Part shown: positions 1 to 10,960 of the stretch, one piece after another | How positions within the stretch are numbered: the first letter of the stretch is position 1 | How the letters are laid out: every line of letters begins with the position of its first letter | Assembly (NCBI GenBank): GCA_022376925.1 | Contig: JAIOJX010000002.1 | Location: forward strand, 131,574,831-131,638,830 | Reading direction: 5' to 3' | Source: Tragulus kanchil | Lineage: Eukaryota; Chordata; Mammalia; Artiodactyla; Tragulidae | DNA: 64,000 nt | Made by a program: the position numbers and the translations under genes | Notes under the pieces: model-generated | Told to the model about the DNA's origin: nothing | What the model saw: the letters and a program-made list of their open reading frames with translations, nothing else | Databases searched by the model: none

Positions 1-1639
1 TCAACAACAAGAGGCAGAAGACAACGGTCTGCATTCTCGGCCCCAGAGACTGCATCTCTTGCCAAACTGTGAGCAGACTGCCAGTCACTAACCACATCTT
101 CCTGGGATCCTGAATGGTTCATATTTCCCCGTAGTGCCACAGATTTGAGACCAGCTCCCCTGAGGAGAAGCATGACCTACCTGGTACTGTGCCCATGTGG
201 CACACCCAAGAGACTGAGTGGCTTGGACCTGGGAAGTGCATGTTGCCTTGAACTGTGGCAGCCCCACCACACAAACACCATGCGGTCCATCCACTGACAA
301 TGCTCCCCACACACCAGCAGTGCTTATTTATTTGCAGTGTCCCTCCCACTCCACAGCACAACTGACTAAGGGAACCCAAATAAGTGGCAACTTTCACCTC
401 CTCCTGTCAGGGCAGAGATTAGACACTGAAAAGACTTGCAAGCAGAGGAGACCAACATAAACAAAAGATGGGGGAACCACCCTGGAAAGTGGCAGGTGCA
501 ATGGATTGAAATCCTGCAGTTAAGCTGAGACTGTGCAATTGAAGGGCAACTGTCTGAGAACAAAAGAGAGACTAAGGATTTAGGGACATCGACCAATCCT
601 GGGGAGGGAGTTGTGAAGGAGGAGAAGTTCCACGCAGTAGGAAATCCTCTCACAGATGGAGTCAGTGGGGAACTTTGGACTCTAAAAGGGCAGAATAACG
701 GGGAAATTTAAAAAAAGAAGAAATCAGAGAATTCGTGAAACCAGCAACTACCAGTGAAGAAGCAGTTCACAAGCTCTTCTGCCCACAGCAAGCCGAGGCT
801 GAATGCAGAGGTACAGGCTAAATCCTCAGTCCTTAAAGTAAGGATCAGGGTTGAATGCCCAGGGATAGTCTGAGGGAGCTAATGTGACATAGCAACCCAA
901 ATCATGGGGAGGACCAGAGAGACAAAGAGAAACAAAGGACTTTTCCTGTGGTCAGGCTCTAACTCCTGTTACACCTTGCATGGTCACAGAAAAAAGGATC
1001 ACCCCAGTGAACACCAGAGAGCAGGCCAGCTTCCATTTATAGTCCACCCTGGATGCAGCAGAGCAGGTGCTCAACAACAAGAGGCAGAAGACAACGGTCT
1101 GCATTCTCGGCCCCAGAGACTGCATCTCTTGCCAAACTGTGAGCAGACTGCCAGTCACTAACCACATCTTCCTGGGATCCTGAATGGTTCATATTTCCCC
1201 GTAGTGCCACAGATTTGAGACCAGCTCCCCTGAGGAGAAGCATGACCTACCTGGTACTGTGCCCATGTGGCACACCCAAGAGACTGAGTGGCTTGGACCT
1301 GGGAAGTGCATGTTGCCTTGAACTGTGGCAGCCCCACCACACAAACACCATGCGGTCCATCCACTGACAATGCTCCCCACACACCAGCAGTGCTTATTTA
1401 TTTGCAGTGTCCCTCCCACTCCACAGCACAACTGACTAAGGGAACCCAAATAAGTGGCAACTTTCACCTCCTCCTGTCAGGGCAGAGATTAGACACTGAA
1501 AAGACTTGCAAGCAGAGGAGACCAACATAAACAAAAGATGGGGGAACCACCCTGGAAAGTGGCAGGTGCAATGGATTGAAATCCTGCAGTTAAGCTGAGA
1601 CTGTGCAATTGAAGGGCAACTGTAGACTCTGAGAACAAA
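1..1639. repeat. Tandem duplicate D1 (period 1070)
   Basis: Positions 1-553 equal 1071-1623. The first copy starts before the window; its end near 560 lacks five bases (tgtctgag against tgtagactctgag). Content: L1 5'UTR. Confidence 0.95.
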
Positions 1640-4437
1640 TATAAGCCAGATCAAGGGGCTATCCAACATTGAACTGGCCCCACAATATATTTTTTTTAAT
1701 TTTTGTGTTTAATTTTGTTTTCTTCTTATATTGTACTTATAAGAGTCTAATCTCTATTCAAAGTTTTTAATTTTTGTTTTTTTATATTTGTTATTCATTT
1801 TGTACATTAAAGGATCTAATGCTTAATATCAATTTTCACTTAGGGATTTGATTACTGGCTTGATTGCTCTTTTCACTTTTGACTCTCCCTTTTCTCTTCG
1901 TGGTCACCTCTATTTCCCTCCTCCCTCATCTCTATATAACTCTGTGAATCTCTTTGGGTGTCACTGGCTGTGGATAGTTGTTTCACCATTAACCTAGGGG
2001 TTTTGTCTTCTGTGGTGTGGGAATGGAGAAATCTTGATGCTACTGTGAGAGAGGGACTGAATGAAACCCAGAGGCTGGAAGTTCAACTCCAGAACTTTGA
2101 ACCATCATAGAACTCCTGACCCAGGGAGTGTTAATAGACACGAGCCCACCCAAAAACCTCCATGCCTACACTGAGACCAAGCTAAACCAAAGAACCAGCA
2201 AGCTCCAGTGCAAGACACCCCACATTAATCCTCCAGCAAAATGGGAACACAACCCTGAACATTAAAAGACAGGCTTTCCAAAGCCATCCCAAACCCACAG
2301 GTACCCAAACTCTCACTACTAGACACTGCATTGCCCTCCAGAGAGATGAGATCCAGCTCCATCCACCAGAACACAGATACAAGTTCCCCCAACCAGGAAA
2401 CCCTCAGAAGCTACCGATCCAACCCGACTCACAGGAAGAAGAATGCATAATTAAAAGGAACTATGACCCTCCAGCTTGAAGAAAGGAGACACCAAACTAC
2501 AAACTAGACAAAATGAAAAGGCAAAAAAAATATCCATCAGGTGAAAGAACATGATAAAAACTCACCAAACCAAACCAAAGGAGACAGGGAGTCTAACTGA
2601 AAAAGGATTATAATAATGATAGTAAAGATGATCCAAAATCTTGAGAACAAAATGGAGTTACAGAAAAATAGACTAGAGACATGGGCTGAGAAGATGTAAG
2701 AAATGTTTGACAAGAAGCTAGAAGAAATACAGAAGAGTCAATCAATAATGAACAATGCAATAACTGAGATGAAAGAAAAAAATGCTAATGGGAACCACCA
2801 GTAGGGTAACTGAAGCAGAAGAAAGGATAAGTGAGCTGGAAGATAGAATGGTGGAAATCAATGAAGCAGAGTGGAAAAAAGAATACAAAGAAACAAGGAC
2901 AGCTTCAGAGACCTCTGGGACAATGTTAAATGCCCCAACATTCTTTTAGCATTCTGGGAATTATAGATGTCCCCAAAGAAGACAAAATGAAAGTACATGA
3001 GAAAATATTTGAGGAGATAATAGTCAAAAACTTCCCAAAAATGGGGAAGGAAATAGCCACCCAAGTCCAATAAGCCTAGAGAGTCCCATACATGATAAAC
3101 TTAAGGCAAAACACACCAAGACATATATTAATCAAACTAACAAAAATTAAATACCAAGAGCAAATATTAAAGGCAGCAAGAGAAAAGCAACAAATAACAT
3201 ACAAGAGGATGCCCATATGGACAACAGCTGATCTTTCAACAGAAATTCTTCAGGCCAGAAGGAAATGGAAGGATATACTTAAAGTAATGAAAAGGAGAAA
3301 CCTACAGCCAAGAGTTACTCTACCCAGCAAGGATCTCATTCAGATTCAAAGGAGAAATCAAAAGAAAGAAAAAACTTTACAGACAAGCAAAAGCTGAGAA
3401 TTCAGCACCACCAAACCAGCTCTTCAACAAATGCCAAAGGCTCATCTCTAGGCAGGAAACACAGAAAAGGTTTATAAAAATAAGCCCAAAATAATAAACT
3501 AAATGGTAAGAGGATCATACTTATCAATAATTACCTTAAACATAAATGGGTCAAATGCTTCAACCAAAAGACAAAGACAGGCTGAATGGATACAAAAATA
3601 AGACCCATATATATGCTGTCTACAGGAGTTTCATCTCAAACCCCTACAGACCGAAAGTTAGGGGCTAGAAAAAGATATTTCATGCAAATGGAGACCAAAA
3701 GAAAGTGGAAGTAACAGTACTCATATCAGATAAAATAAACTTTGAAATAAAGACCACTATAAGACACAAAGGACGACAGTCCATAATGACCAAGGCATCA
3801 ATCCAAGAAGAAGCTATAAGAATTATAAATGATATGCACCCAACATAGGAGCACCTTAATACATAAGGAAAATGCTAAAAACTATTAAAGGGGGATTTGA
3901 CAGTAACACGATAATAGTGGAGGACTTTAATACCCTACTCACACCAATGAACAGATCATCCAGACAGAAAATTAATAAGAAAACACAAGCTATAAACAAT
4001 ACTTTGGACCAGATAGACCTAATTGATATCTATGGGACATTTCACTCAAAAACAATGGACTTCACTTTTTTCTCATGTGTACATGGATTATTCTCCAGTA
4101 TAGATCACATCCTGGGTCACAAATCCAGCCTTGGTAAATTTTTTAAAAATTGAAATTGTTTCAGATGTCTTTCATTATCACAATGCTATAAGACTAGGTA
4201 TAACCTACTAAAAAAAATTAAAAAGACACAAACATACAGAAGCTAAACAACACATGTCTGAGTAACCAACAGATCACTGAAGAAATCAAAAAGGAAATCA
4301 TAATGTGCATGGAAACATACCCTGTGTGATGGTTGGGTGGGTGGGAAGGGGGTGATAAACATATGACTAATCTGGGAATATACATATCTGTAAACAACAA
4401 AACTCTGTAAAAGTTAAAAGCAAAATAAAGGTTAAAA
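1..4437 (+). mobile_element. L1 LINE, 5'UTR to 3' end with large internal deletion
   Basis: Artiodactyl-type L1. Positions 1 to about 2510 are GC-richer 5'UTR sequence; the ORF1 start is near 2513; ORF1 is decayed but recognisable up to about 3400 (AAREKQQITYKRMP, then a ..QARRKWKDILKV.. segment). ORF2 begins near 3510 and its endonuclease region is visible through NTLLTPMNRSSRQKINKKTQ and FFSCVHGLFSSIDHILGHKS. At about 4302 the sequence passes directly from the endonuclease region into the 3' end (G-rich gggtgggtgggaagggggtg, then aaaataaagg and poly(A) at 4437), so the reverse transcriptase and C-terminal region, about 3 kb, are missing. The 5'UTR part is affected by the duplication at 1-1639. 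It cannot move on its own. Confidence 0.8.
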
Positions 4438-4440
4438 AAA

Positions 4441-4960
4441 AAAAAAGACAGTATGGTGCTGGTGTTTTTTCCATTTGTTCTATTAATGTGATATATTACA
4501 CTGATTGACTTTCATATGTGGAAACACCCCTACCTACATTCTTGGGATAATTCATACTTTATCATGATGTCTAATTTTTTGATATGTTATTGGACTCAAT
4601 TTGCTACTATTTTGTTGAAGATTTTTGCATATGTATTCATAAGAGATATTAGATTATAGCTTCTTTCTTTGTGATCTCTTTGCCTGGATTTGGTGTCAGG
4701 GTAACACTGACCTTATAGAATGAATTATGGAATGTTCCCTTCTCTTATACTTTCTGAAAGACTTGGAGAAGGACTTCTGTTAATTCTTAGGTAAATGTTT
4801 CATAGAATTCATCAGTAAAGTCTCCTGATCCTGGACTTTTCTTCACTTCACTTAGTTTTTGGAACAAACTCAGTTAATTTACTTGTTATAGGTCTGTTCA
4901 AACGGAGTGCTTTTATTTCTTAATACTCATTTTGGTAATTACATTTTGCTTTCTTTGTAG
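4441..4960 (-). mobile_element. L1 ORF2 fragment, antisense
   Basis: Antisense L1 reverse-transcriptase region: phrases such as ttaatgtgatatattacactgattg and the tagaatgaattatgg segment match the L1 ORF2 complement seen in several other places in the window. It reaches to just upstream of the ABCA exon acceptor. Duplicated at 5640-6148. Confidence 0.6.
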
Positions 4961-4999
4961 CGCTCATACTGGTTTGGCCAACCAAGATTCGAAAACAAG
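4961..4999 (+). pseudogene. Truncated duplicate of ABCA exon A
   Basis: The acceptor (ctttctttgtag, ending at 4960) and the first bases of the exon at 6149 are repeated here, then the sequence jumps back to the start of the 1.19-kb repeat at 5000. The last part has lost bases relative to 6149-6192 (gattcgaaaac against gaattcgaagaaaac), which breaks the frame. There is no donor site. It is best read as the low-quality end of an assembly overlap, not as a decayed exon. Confidence 0.8.
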
Positions 5000-5637
5000 G
5001 CTATAAGAATTATAAATGATATGCACCCAACATAGGAGCACCTTAATACATAAGGAAAATGCTAAAAACTATTAAAGGGGGATTTGACAGTAACACGATA
5101 ATAGTGGAGGACTTTAATACCCTACTCACACCAATGAACAGATCATCCAGACAGAAAATTAATAAGAAAACACAAGCTATAAACAATACTTTGGACCAGA
5201 TAGACCTAATTGATATCTATGGGACATTTCACTCAAAAACAATGGACTTCACTTTTTTCTCATGTGTACATGGATTATTCTCCAGTATAGATCACATCCT
5301 GGGTCACAAATCCAGCCTTGGTAAATTTTTTAAAAATTGAAATTGTTTCAGATGTCTTTCATTATCACAATGCTATAAGACTAGGTATAACCTACTAAAA
5401 AAAAATTAAAAAGACACAAACATACAGAAGCTAAACAACACATGTCTGAGTAACCAACAGATCACTGAAGAAATCAAAAAGGAAATCATAATGTGCATGG
5501 AAACATACCCTGTGTGATGGTTGGGTGGGTGGGAAGGGGGTGATAAACATATGACTAATCTGGGAATATACATATCTGTAAACAACAAAACTCTGTAAAA
5601 GTTAAAAGCAAAATAAAGGTTAAAAAAAAAAAAAGAC
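5000..5637 (+). mobile_element. L1 ORF2 start plus 3' end, duplicate copy
   Basis: Repeat of 3813-4437 including the endonuclease-to-3'-end deletion junction, with one extra A in the run near 5400. It lies inside the 1.19-kb tandem duplication, so it is not an independent L1 insertion. Confidence 0.85.
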
Positions 5638-6148
5638 AGTATGGTGCTGGTGTTTTTTCCATTTGTTCTATTAATGTGATATATTACACTGATTGACTTT
5701 CATATGTGGAAACACCCCTACCTACATTCTTGGGATAATTCATACTTTATCATGATGTCTAATTTTTTGATATGTTATTGGACTCAATTTGCTACTATTT
5801 TGTTGAAGATTTTTGCATATGTATTCATAAGAGATATTAGATTATAGCTTCTTTCTTTGTGATCTCTTTGCCTGGATTTGGTGTCAGGGTAACACTGACC
5901 TTATAGAATGAATTATGGAATGTTCCCTTCTCTTATACTTTCTGAAAGACTTGGAGAAGGACTTCTGTTAATTCTTAGGTAAATGTTTCATAGAATTCAT
6001 CAGTAAAGTCTCCTGATCCTGGACTTTTCTTCACTTCACTTAGTTTTTGGAACAAACTCAGTTAATTTACTTGTTATAGGTCTGTTCAAACGGAGTGCTT
6101 TTATTTCTTAATACTCATTTTGGTAATTACATTTTGCTTTCTTTGTAG

Positions 6149-6286
6149 CGCTCATACTGGTTTGGCCAACCAAGAATTCGAAGAAAACAAGGAAAAATGA
6201 AAGACTCTGAGATAACTGAAAACAAGTATTTTGAGGCTGAACCTACTAGTTTGGTGGCAGGTATTCAGATCAAACACTTGTACAAG
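6149..6286 (+). CDS. ABCA-type transporter exon, linker into NBD1 (exon A)
   Basis: Coding exon of an ABC transporter of subfamily A, full-size flippases that move lipids across membranes. It encodes 46 residues beginning RSYWFGQPRI and ending AGIQIKHLYK. The stretch KYFEAEP followed by LVAGIQIKHLYK is the conserved segment linking the first transmembrane half to the first nucleotide-binding domain in ABCA3-like proteins (there YFEAEP then LVAGIKIKHLSK). A polypyrimidine tract and tag acceptor end at 6148 and a gtattg donor starts at 6287; the exon is 138 bases, phase 0 at both ends, matching the phase of the next exon at 27063. Family resemblance is closest to ABCA3/14/15/16/17; I cannot choose between them. 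A truncated, indel-bearing copy of its first bases lies at 4961-4999. The start codon and earlier exons are outside the window. Confidence 0.87.
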
Positions 6287-7538
6287 GTATTGTTTAAAAA
6301 GTCTACTTTTCCTACAAATATTGGGTACTATATATTTACTATTAGGATTGTTTGTAACCAGCTATTCCAAGAAATCAGATGAGATGCTTAATAAAGAATC
6401 ATACTTAATATAGTTTTGATCTGAAGCATTCATAGGCTGTGTGTGTGTGTGTGTGCACGTGTATTTACAAATGTGATCTTACTTGCTTTATTTCTTTTTG
6501 GGGTTTTTTTGGCCACTTCTCTTGTTCTTTCATTTATTTCCATCTTTGTTCTTTGGCCTGTGTGGGCCTCACATTGCAGTGGCCTCTCTTATTGCAGAGC
6601 ACCGGCTCTGGACTCATGTGCTCCAGAGCACTGGCTGGGTAGTTGGACACATCAGTCCAGCTGCTCCACGGCATGTGGGATCTTCCCAAGCCAGGGATCC
6701 AACCGGCACCCCTTGCATTGCAAGGCGGTGTCCCTACCCACTGGACCACTAGAGAAGCCCCTTTTTGCTTATTTTTAATCTTCTCTAATGGGTTTGGCAA
6801 CAAGTGATATTTGAATTTTGTAATAAAAGTCTGATAAGAATATAAACTTTATGATGTAGTAATGACATTTGGGTGCATGGTTGGAGAGGGTAACATTAAG
6901 TGTAGTTAAAGAAAAACCTCTCTGAAGGGGTAAACTTTGAACTAGAGAGAGAGAAGAGTCAATTATTTGAAAAGCTAAGGGAAAAACACTCATGTTAGGG
7001 AAATCACAAATTTGAAAACCCTGAGATAAGATGTCATTTGGCAGGAGGACCAGATAGATAGATAGATAGATTGATAGATAGATGATAGGCAGATAGATAA
7101 TTTTGACCACATTGTGGGAAATGCGATGTTGGAAAGTGGAGAGTTAAGAAGGAGAAGAGTAGAAACACAAAGACCAAATGGTACTTTGCTTAAGAAATAA
7201 TGATAGTGGAACAAAGGTCATAACAGTATATATTAAAGGAAATGAACAAATCCAAGTTATTTTCCAAAGAATGGAGAATATTGAGGAATAGCTGGACATT
7301 GAAGAAAAAGAGGGAAACTAGATACCAAATTATTGATAGACCCTTGCTATTTTTACCAAGTTATAGAGATTTTCTTAAGTGTTTCTCCATTTACTCTACT
7401 TTCTCTGATCAGTTTCTGGAGGCTGTAAGTGGCTGTTTCTTGTTTTGTTTTCCTAATTTTTACCACAATGTCTTGTTCCACTATGGAGTTCTTCATGCTT
7501 ATTTCCCAGATATTAATCTTTTTAAAATTTTATTTAGT
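6287..7538. other. ABCA intron, no gene; (GT)n, SINE and (GATA)n
   Basis: The stretch after exon A holds a short (GT)n run at 6440-6457, a CHR-type SINE at 6501-6761 and a degenerate GATA microsatellite at 7051-7100. I recognise no coding sequence in the rest. Confidence 0.6.
6501..6761 (-). mobile_element. CHR-type tRNA-derived SINE
   Basis: On the minus strand it reads from ggggcttctctagtggtcca (tRNA-like head with a B-box-like gttggatcc) through gggaagatcccacatgccgt, ctccagagc and the aagaacaaagatgg tail. The sequence order matches the CHR (cetacean-hippo-ruminant) SINE group and differs from Bov-tA. Several substitutions from the younger copies in this window indicate an older insertion. 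Confidence 0.75.
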
Positions 7539-7894
7539 GTTTTTAATTAGGTTTTTTACAATTGATACTGGCCTCTTTTTATTTATTGTAAGATGTTTCT
7601 CTAGTTTTGTTACCAGAATAAATAAATGCTAGCCTCATGAAGTGAGTTGATAAGTATTTCCTCATTTCTAGGTTTCAGAAGATATTTTATACAACATGTA
7701 TTATTTAGTTTCTAATTACTTGGGGAATTTTCCAGAGACTTTTTTGTTATTAATTTCTAATTTGACTCTGATTATGGGCAATAAAGCCATCTTGTGAGAC
7801 TTTTACGTGTATATAATCTTTTACGTGTACTATAATCTTTTGACACATTTTTTCTTCTTAAGTTGTTTTTTGTTTTTTGTTGTTGTTTTTTTTT

Positions 7895-8134
7895 TGGCCA
7901 CTTCTATTGGTCTTTCATTTATTTCCATCTTTGTTCCTTGGTCTGTGTGGGCCTCCCATCAGCAGTGGCCTCTCTTGTTGCAGAGCACCAGCTCTTGGCA
8001 CATGTGCTCCAGAGCTCCAGCTGGGTAGTTGGACACATCAGTCCAGTCACTCTGCAGCATGTGGGATCTTCCCAGGCCAGGGATCAAACCAGCGCCCCCT
8101 GCACTGAAAGGCAGTGTCCTTACCCACTGGACAC
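7895..8134 (-). mobile_element. CHR-type SINE, head truncated
   Basis: Same family as 6501-6761: poly(T) then ggccacttctattggtcttt on the plus strand, ending at cccactggac without the last 20 bases of the tRNA head. It is inserted in L1-derived sequence. An identical copy lies at 9125-9364 through the 1230-base duplication. Confidence 0.75.
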
Positions 8135-9124
8135 ATTTTCTCAGACCCTTTCTCTTTCCTTCTTCTGGGACCCCTATAAGCCAAATGTGGTCCCTGAAAT
8201 CTTTGAGACTGTCTTCATTTCTTTTCACTCTTTTTTCTTTAGTCTGCTCCTTTGCAATTATTCCCATCATGAGATCTTCCAGCTAAATTACTTGTTCTTC
8301 TGCTTCAGTTATTCTGCTATTGATTCCTTTGAGTGTGTTTTTAGTTTCAGTGATTGTGTTATTCATCACTGTTTTTTCTTTAGTTCTTCCAGGTTCTTGT
8401 TAAACATTTCTTGCATTGATCTGTGCCTCCATTCTAATTCTGAGGTTTTGGATCATCTTTTCTATAAATACTCTGAATTCTTTTTCAGGTAGGCTGTCTA
8501 TTTCTTCTTCACTTATTTGGTCTTATAGGTGTGTACCTTGCTTCTTCATCTGTACCATATATTTTTGTCATGTAATTTTTTGATGGGTGAGATTATGTTC
8601 CAGTTTTGCTGGTTGTTTGCCCTGAGGGATCCAGCATTGGAGTTTGAAGACATTTAGGTGGATCCAGGCCTGAGGGCTAAGATAAGGACCTCTAGGCAAG
8701 CTCACACCAATTAATATTTTCTAGGATCTGAGACTCTCTGTTAGTCCAGTGGTTTGGGCTCAGTACTCGTTTTTAATTAGGTTTTTTACAATTGATACTG
8801 GCCTCTTTTTATTTATTGTAAGATGTTTCTCTAGTTTTGTTACCAGAATAAATAAATGCTAGCCTCATGAAGTGAGTTGATAAGTATTTCCTCATTTCTA
8901 GGTTTCAGAAGATATTTTATACAACATGTATTATTTAGTTTCTAATTACTTGGGGAATTTTCCAGAGACTTTTTTGTTATTAATTTCTAATTTGACTCTG
9001 ATTATGGGCAATAAAGCCATCTTGTGAGACTTTTACGTGTATATAATCTTTTACGTGTACTATAATCTTTTGACACATTTTTTCTTCTTAAGTTGTTTTT
9101 TGTTTTTTGTTGTTGTTTTTTTTT

Positions 9125-9364
9125 TGGCCACTTCTATTGGTCTTTCATTTATTTCCATCTTTGTTCCTTGGTCTGTGTGGGCCTCCCATCAGCAGTGGCC
9201 TCTCTTGTTGCAGAGCACCAGCTCTTGGCACATGTGCTCCAGAGCTCCAGCTGGGTAGTTGGACACATCAGTCCAGTCACTCTGCAGCATGTGGGATCTT
9301 CCCAGGCCAGGGATCAAACCAGCGCCCCCTGCACTGAAAGGCAGTGTCCTTACCCACTGGACAC
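9125..9364 (-). mobile_element. CHR-type SINE, duplicate of 7895-8134
   Basis: Exact repeat 1230 bases downstream, with identical flanks on both sides; not an independent insertion. Confidence 0.8.
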
Positions 9365-10136
9365 ATTTTCTCAGACCCTTTCTCTTTCCTTCTTCTGGGA
9401 CCCCTATAAGCCAAATGTGGTCCCTGAAATCTTTGAGACTGTCTTCATTTCTTTTCACTCTTTTTTCTTTAGTCTGCTCCTTTGCAATTATTCCCATCAT
9501 GAGATCTTCCAGCTAAATTACTTGTTCTTCTGCTTCAGTTATTCTGCTATTGATTCCTTTGAGTGTGTTTTTAGTTTCAGTGATTGTGTTATTCATCACT
9601 GTTTTTTCTTTAGTTCTTCCAGGTTCTTGTTAAACATTTCTTGCATTGATCTGTGCCTCCATTCTAATTCTGAGGTTTTGGATCATCTTTTCTATAAATA
9701 CTCTGAATTCTTTTTCAGGTAGGCTGTCTATTTCTTCTTCACTTATTTGGTCTTATAGGTGTGTACCTTGCTTCTTCATCTGTACCATATATTTTTGTCA
9801 TGTAATTTTTTGATGGGTGAGATTATGTTCCAGTTTTGCTGGTTGTTTGCCCTGAGGGATCCAGCATTGGAGTTTGAAGACATTTAGGTGGATCCAGGCC
9901 TGAGGGCTAAGATAAGGACCTCTAGGCAAGCTCACACCAATTAATATTTTCTAGGATCTGAGACTCTCTGTTAGTCCAGTGGTTTGGGCTCAGTACTCCC
10001 ATTACAGGAGCTCAGGATCAATCCCTGGTCTTAGAACCAAGACCCCCACAAACAGTGTGATACAACAAAACAAAAACAAGCAACAAACAAAAAGGAGCAG
10101 ATAATAATAAGGAATATAAAAATAAAAATTTAAACA

Positions 10137-10144
10137 TATATATA

Positions 10145-10178
<34 letters not shown>

Positions 10179-10183
10179 CATAT
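10137..10183. repeat. (AT)n/(GT)n microsatellite
   Basis: Compound run atatatatgtgtgtgtgtgt followed by about twelve more TA units, lying in the L1 5'UTR-derived sequence. Confidence 0.85.
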
Positions 10184-10960
10184 ATTTGAAAAAATAAAAA
10201 TACAACAACAGAGCAAAATAGAACCACAGCAGCAAAAATAAAAAATGGCTGGAAAAGATGGTAGCAGGAAGGTGGGGAGCACATCTGAAATCCTGGACCC
10301 TCCTGGCCCTGAGGGTGGCGTAGGCCCAGAATTTGTGTGGCCAGAAAAGACCCTGGTGAGAGAGCGAAAGTTAGGCTCTGGTTGGAAAAGACAGAGTGGA
10401 CAAGCCTTAAACTCAAGACTGAGCAGCCAGGAACAGCTCTATGGATGGAGGGTGTGGAAGGTAGGAGGTGAGAGGTGGGAAAGTGGAGGACTTAGGTTCA
10501 TGTCTTTTCTGTATATAGAAAGACAATGTTCTTTGCATACTGATTTTGTACCCTACAACATTGAGGAGTTCACATATAATCTCTAACAGGTGTATGTGTG
10601 TTTAGTCTTTAGGATTTTCTAAATATGAGTGTCATCTGCAAATGCAGAGAAACTTACTTCCTCCTTTCTGATTTGTTGCTATTTAATTCTTGTTCTTACC
10701 TAATGCTACAGTTAGGATTTCTTGTAGTATATAAAATGGAAGGGGAAAAAATGGACATTCTTGCCTTGTTATAGCTCTTAGAAGAAAAACTCGGTTTTTC
10801 ACCATTGAGTATGAGGTTAGCTATCATCTTTTTATATATGGCCTTTAGTGTTTTATATATGGTCTTTAGTGTTTCTATACCCAGTTTGTTGAGAGTTCTT
10901 ATCATGAAAGGATGTTGCCCCTTATCAAATGCCTTTTCTGTAACTATTTACATGATTATG

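Larger units (their letters stand above)
3813..6192. repeat. Tandem duplicate D2 (period 1187)
   Basis: 3813-4999 and 5000-6192. It crosses the L1 3' end, an antisense L1 and the first bases of ABCA exon A. One A is gained near 5400; the last 15 bases of copy 1 carry deletions. Confidence 0.96.
7539..9998. repeat. Tandem duplicate D3 (period 1230)
   Basis: 7539-8768 and 8769-9998, no difference seen. The copies share a boundary only at gtttttaattag and cagtactc. Confidence 0.97.
7560..10500 (-). mobile_element. L1, antisense: ORF1 region and 5'UTR (duplicated inside)
   Basis: Positions 7560-7890 hold older ORF2-like antisense sequence. From 8140 to 8600 the plus strand reads as the complement of L1 ORF1 (coiled-coil region, e.g. 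ctgcttcagttattctgcta and ctctgaattctttttcagg). From 8600 to 10500 it reads as L1 5'UTR complement, including aatcctggaccctcctggcc and a stop-free promoter-like stretch. An AT/GT microsatellite interrupts it at 10137-10183. The part 7539-8768 is repeated at 8769-9998. Confidence 0.65.

Noticed and set aside
88..460. Open frames of 74-92 codons on both strands near the start, repeated at 1158-1530
   Set aside because: They lie in L1 5'UTR sequence, are mutually overlapping on opposite strands, and match no protein family I know.
3092..3397. A 101-codon frame as a possible host gene
   Set aside because: Its AAREKQQITYK and QARRKWKDILKV segments are the C-terminal part of L1 ORF1, so it belongs to the LINE.
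7863..8492. A 209-codon open stretch on the plus strand, and its exact copy at 9093-9722
   Set aside because: It runs through a CHR-type SINE and antisense L1 ORF1; its length comes from T-rich low-complexity sequence. No domain, and its presence twice is explained by duplicate D3.
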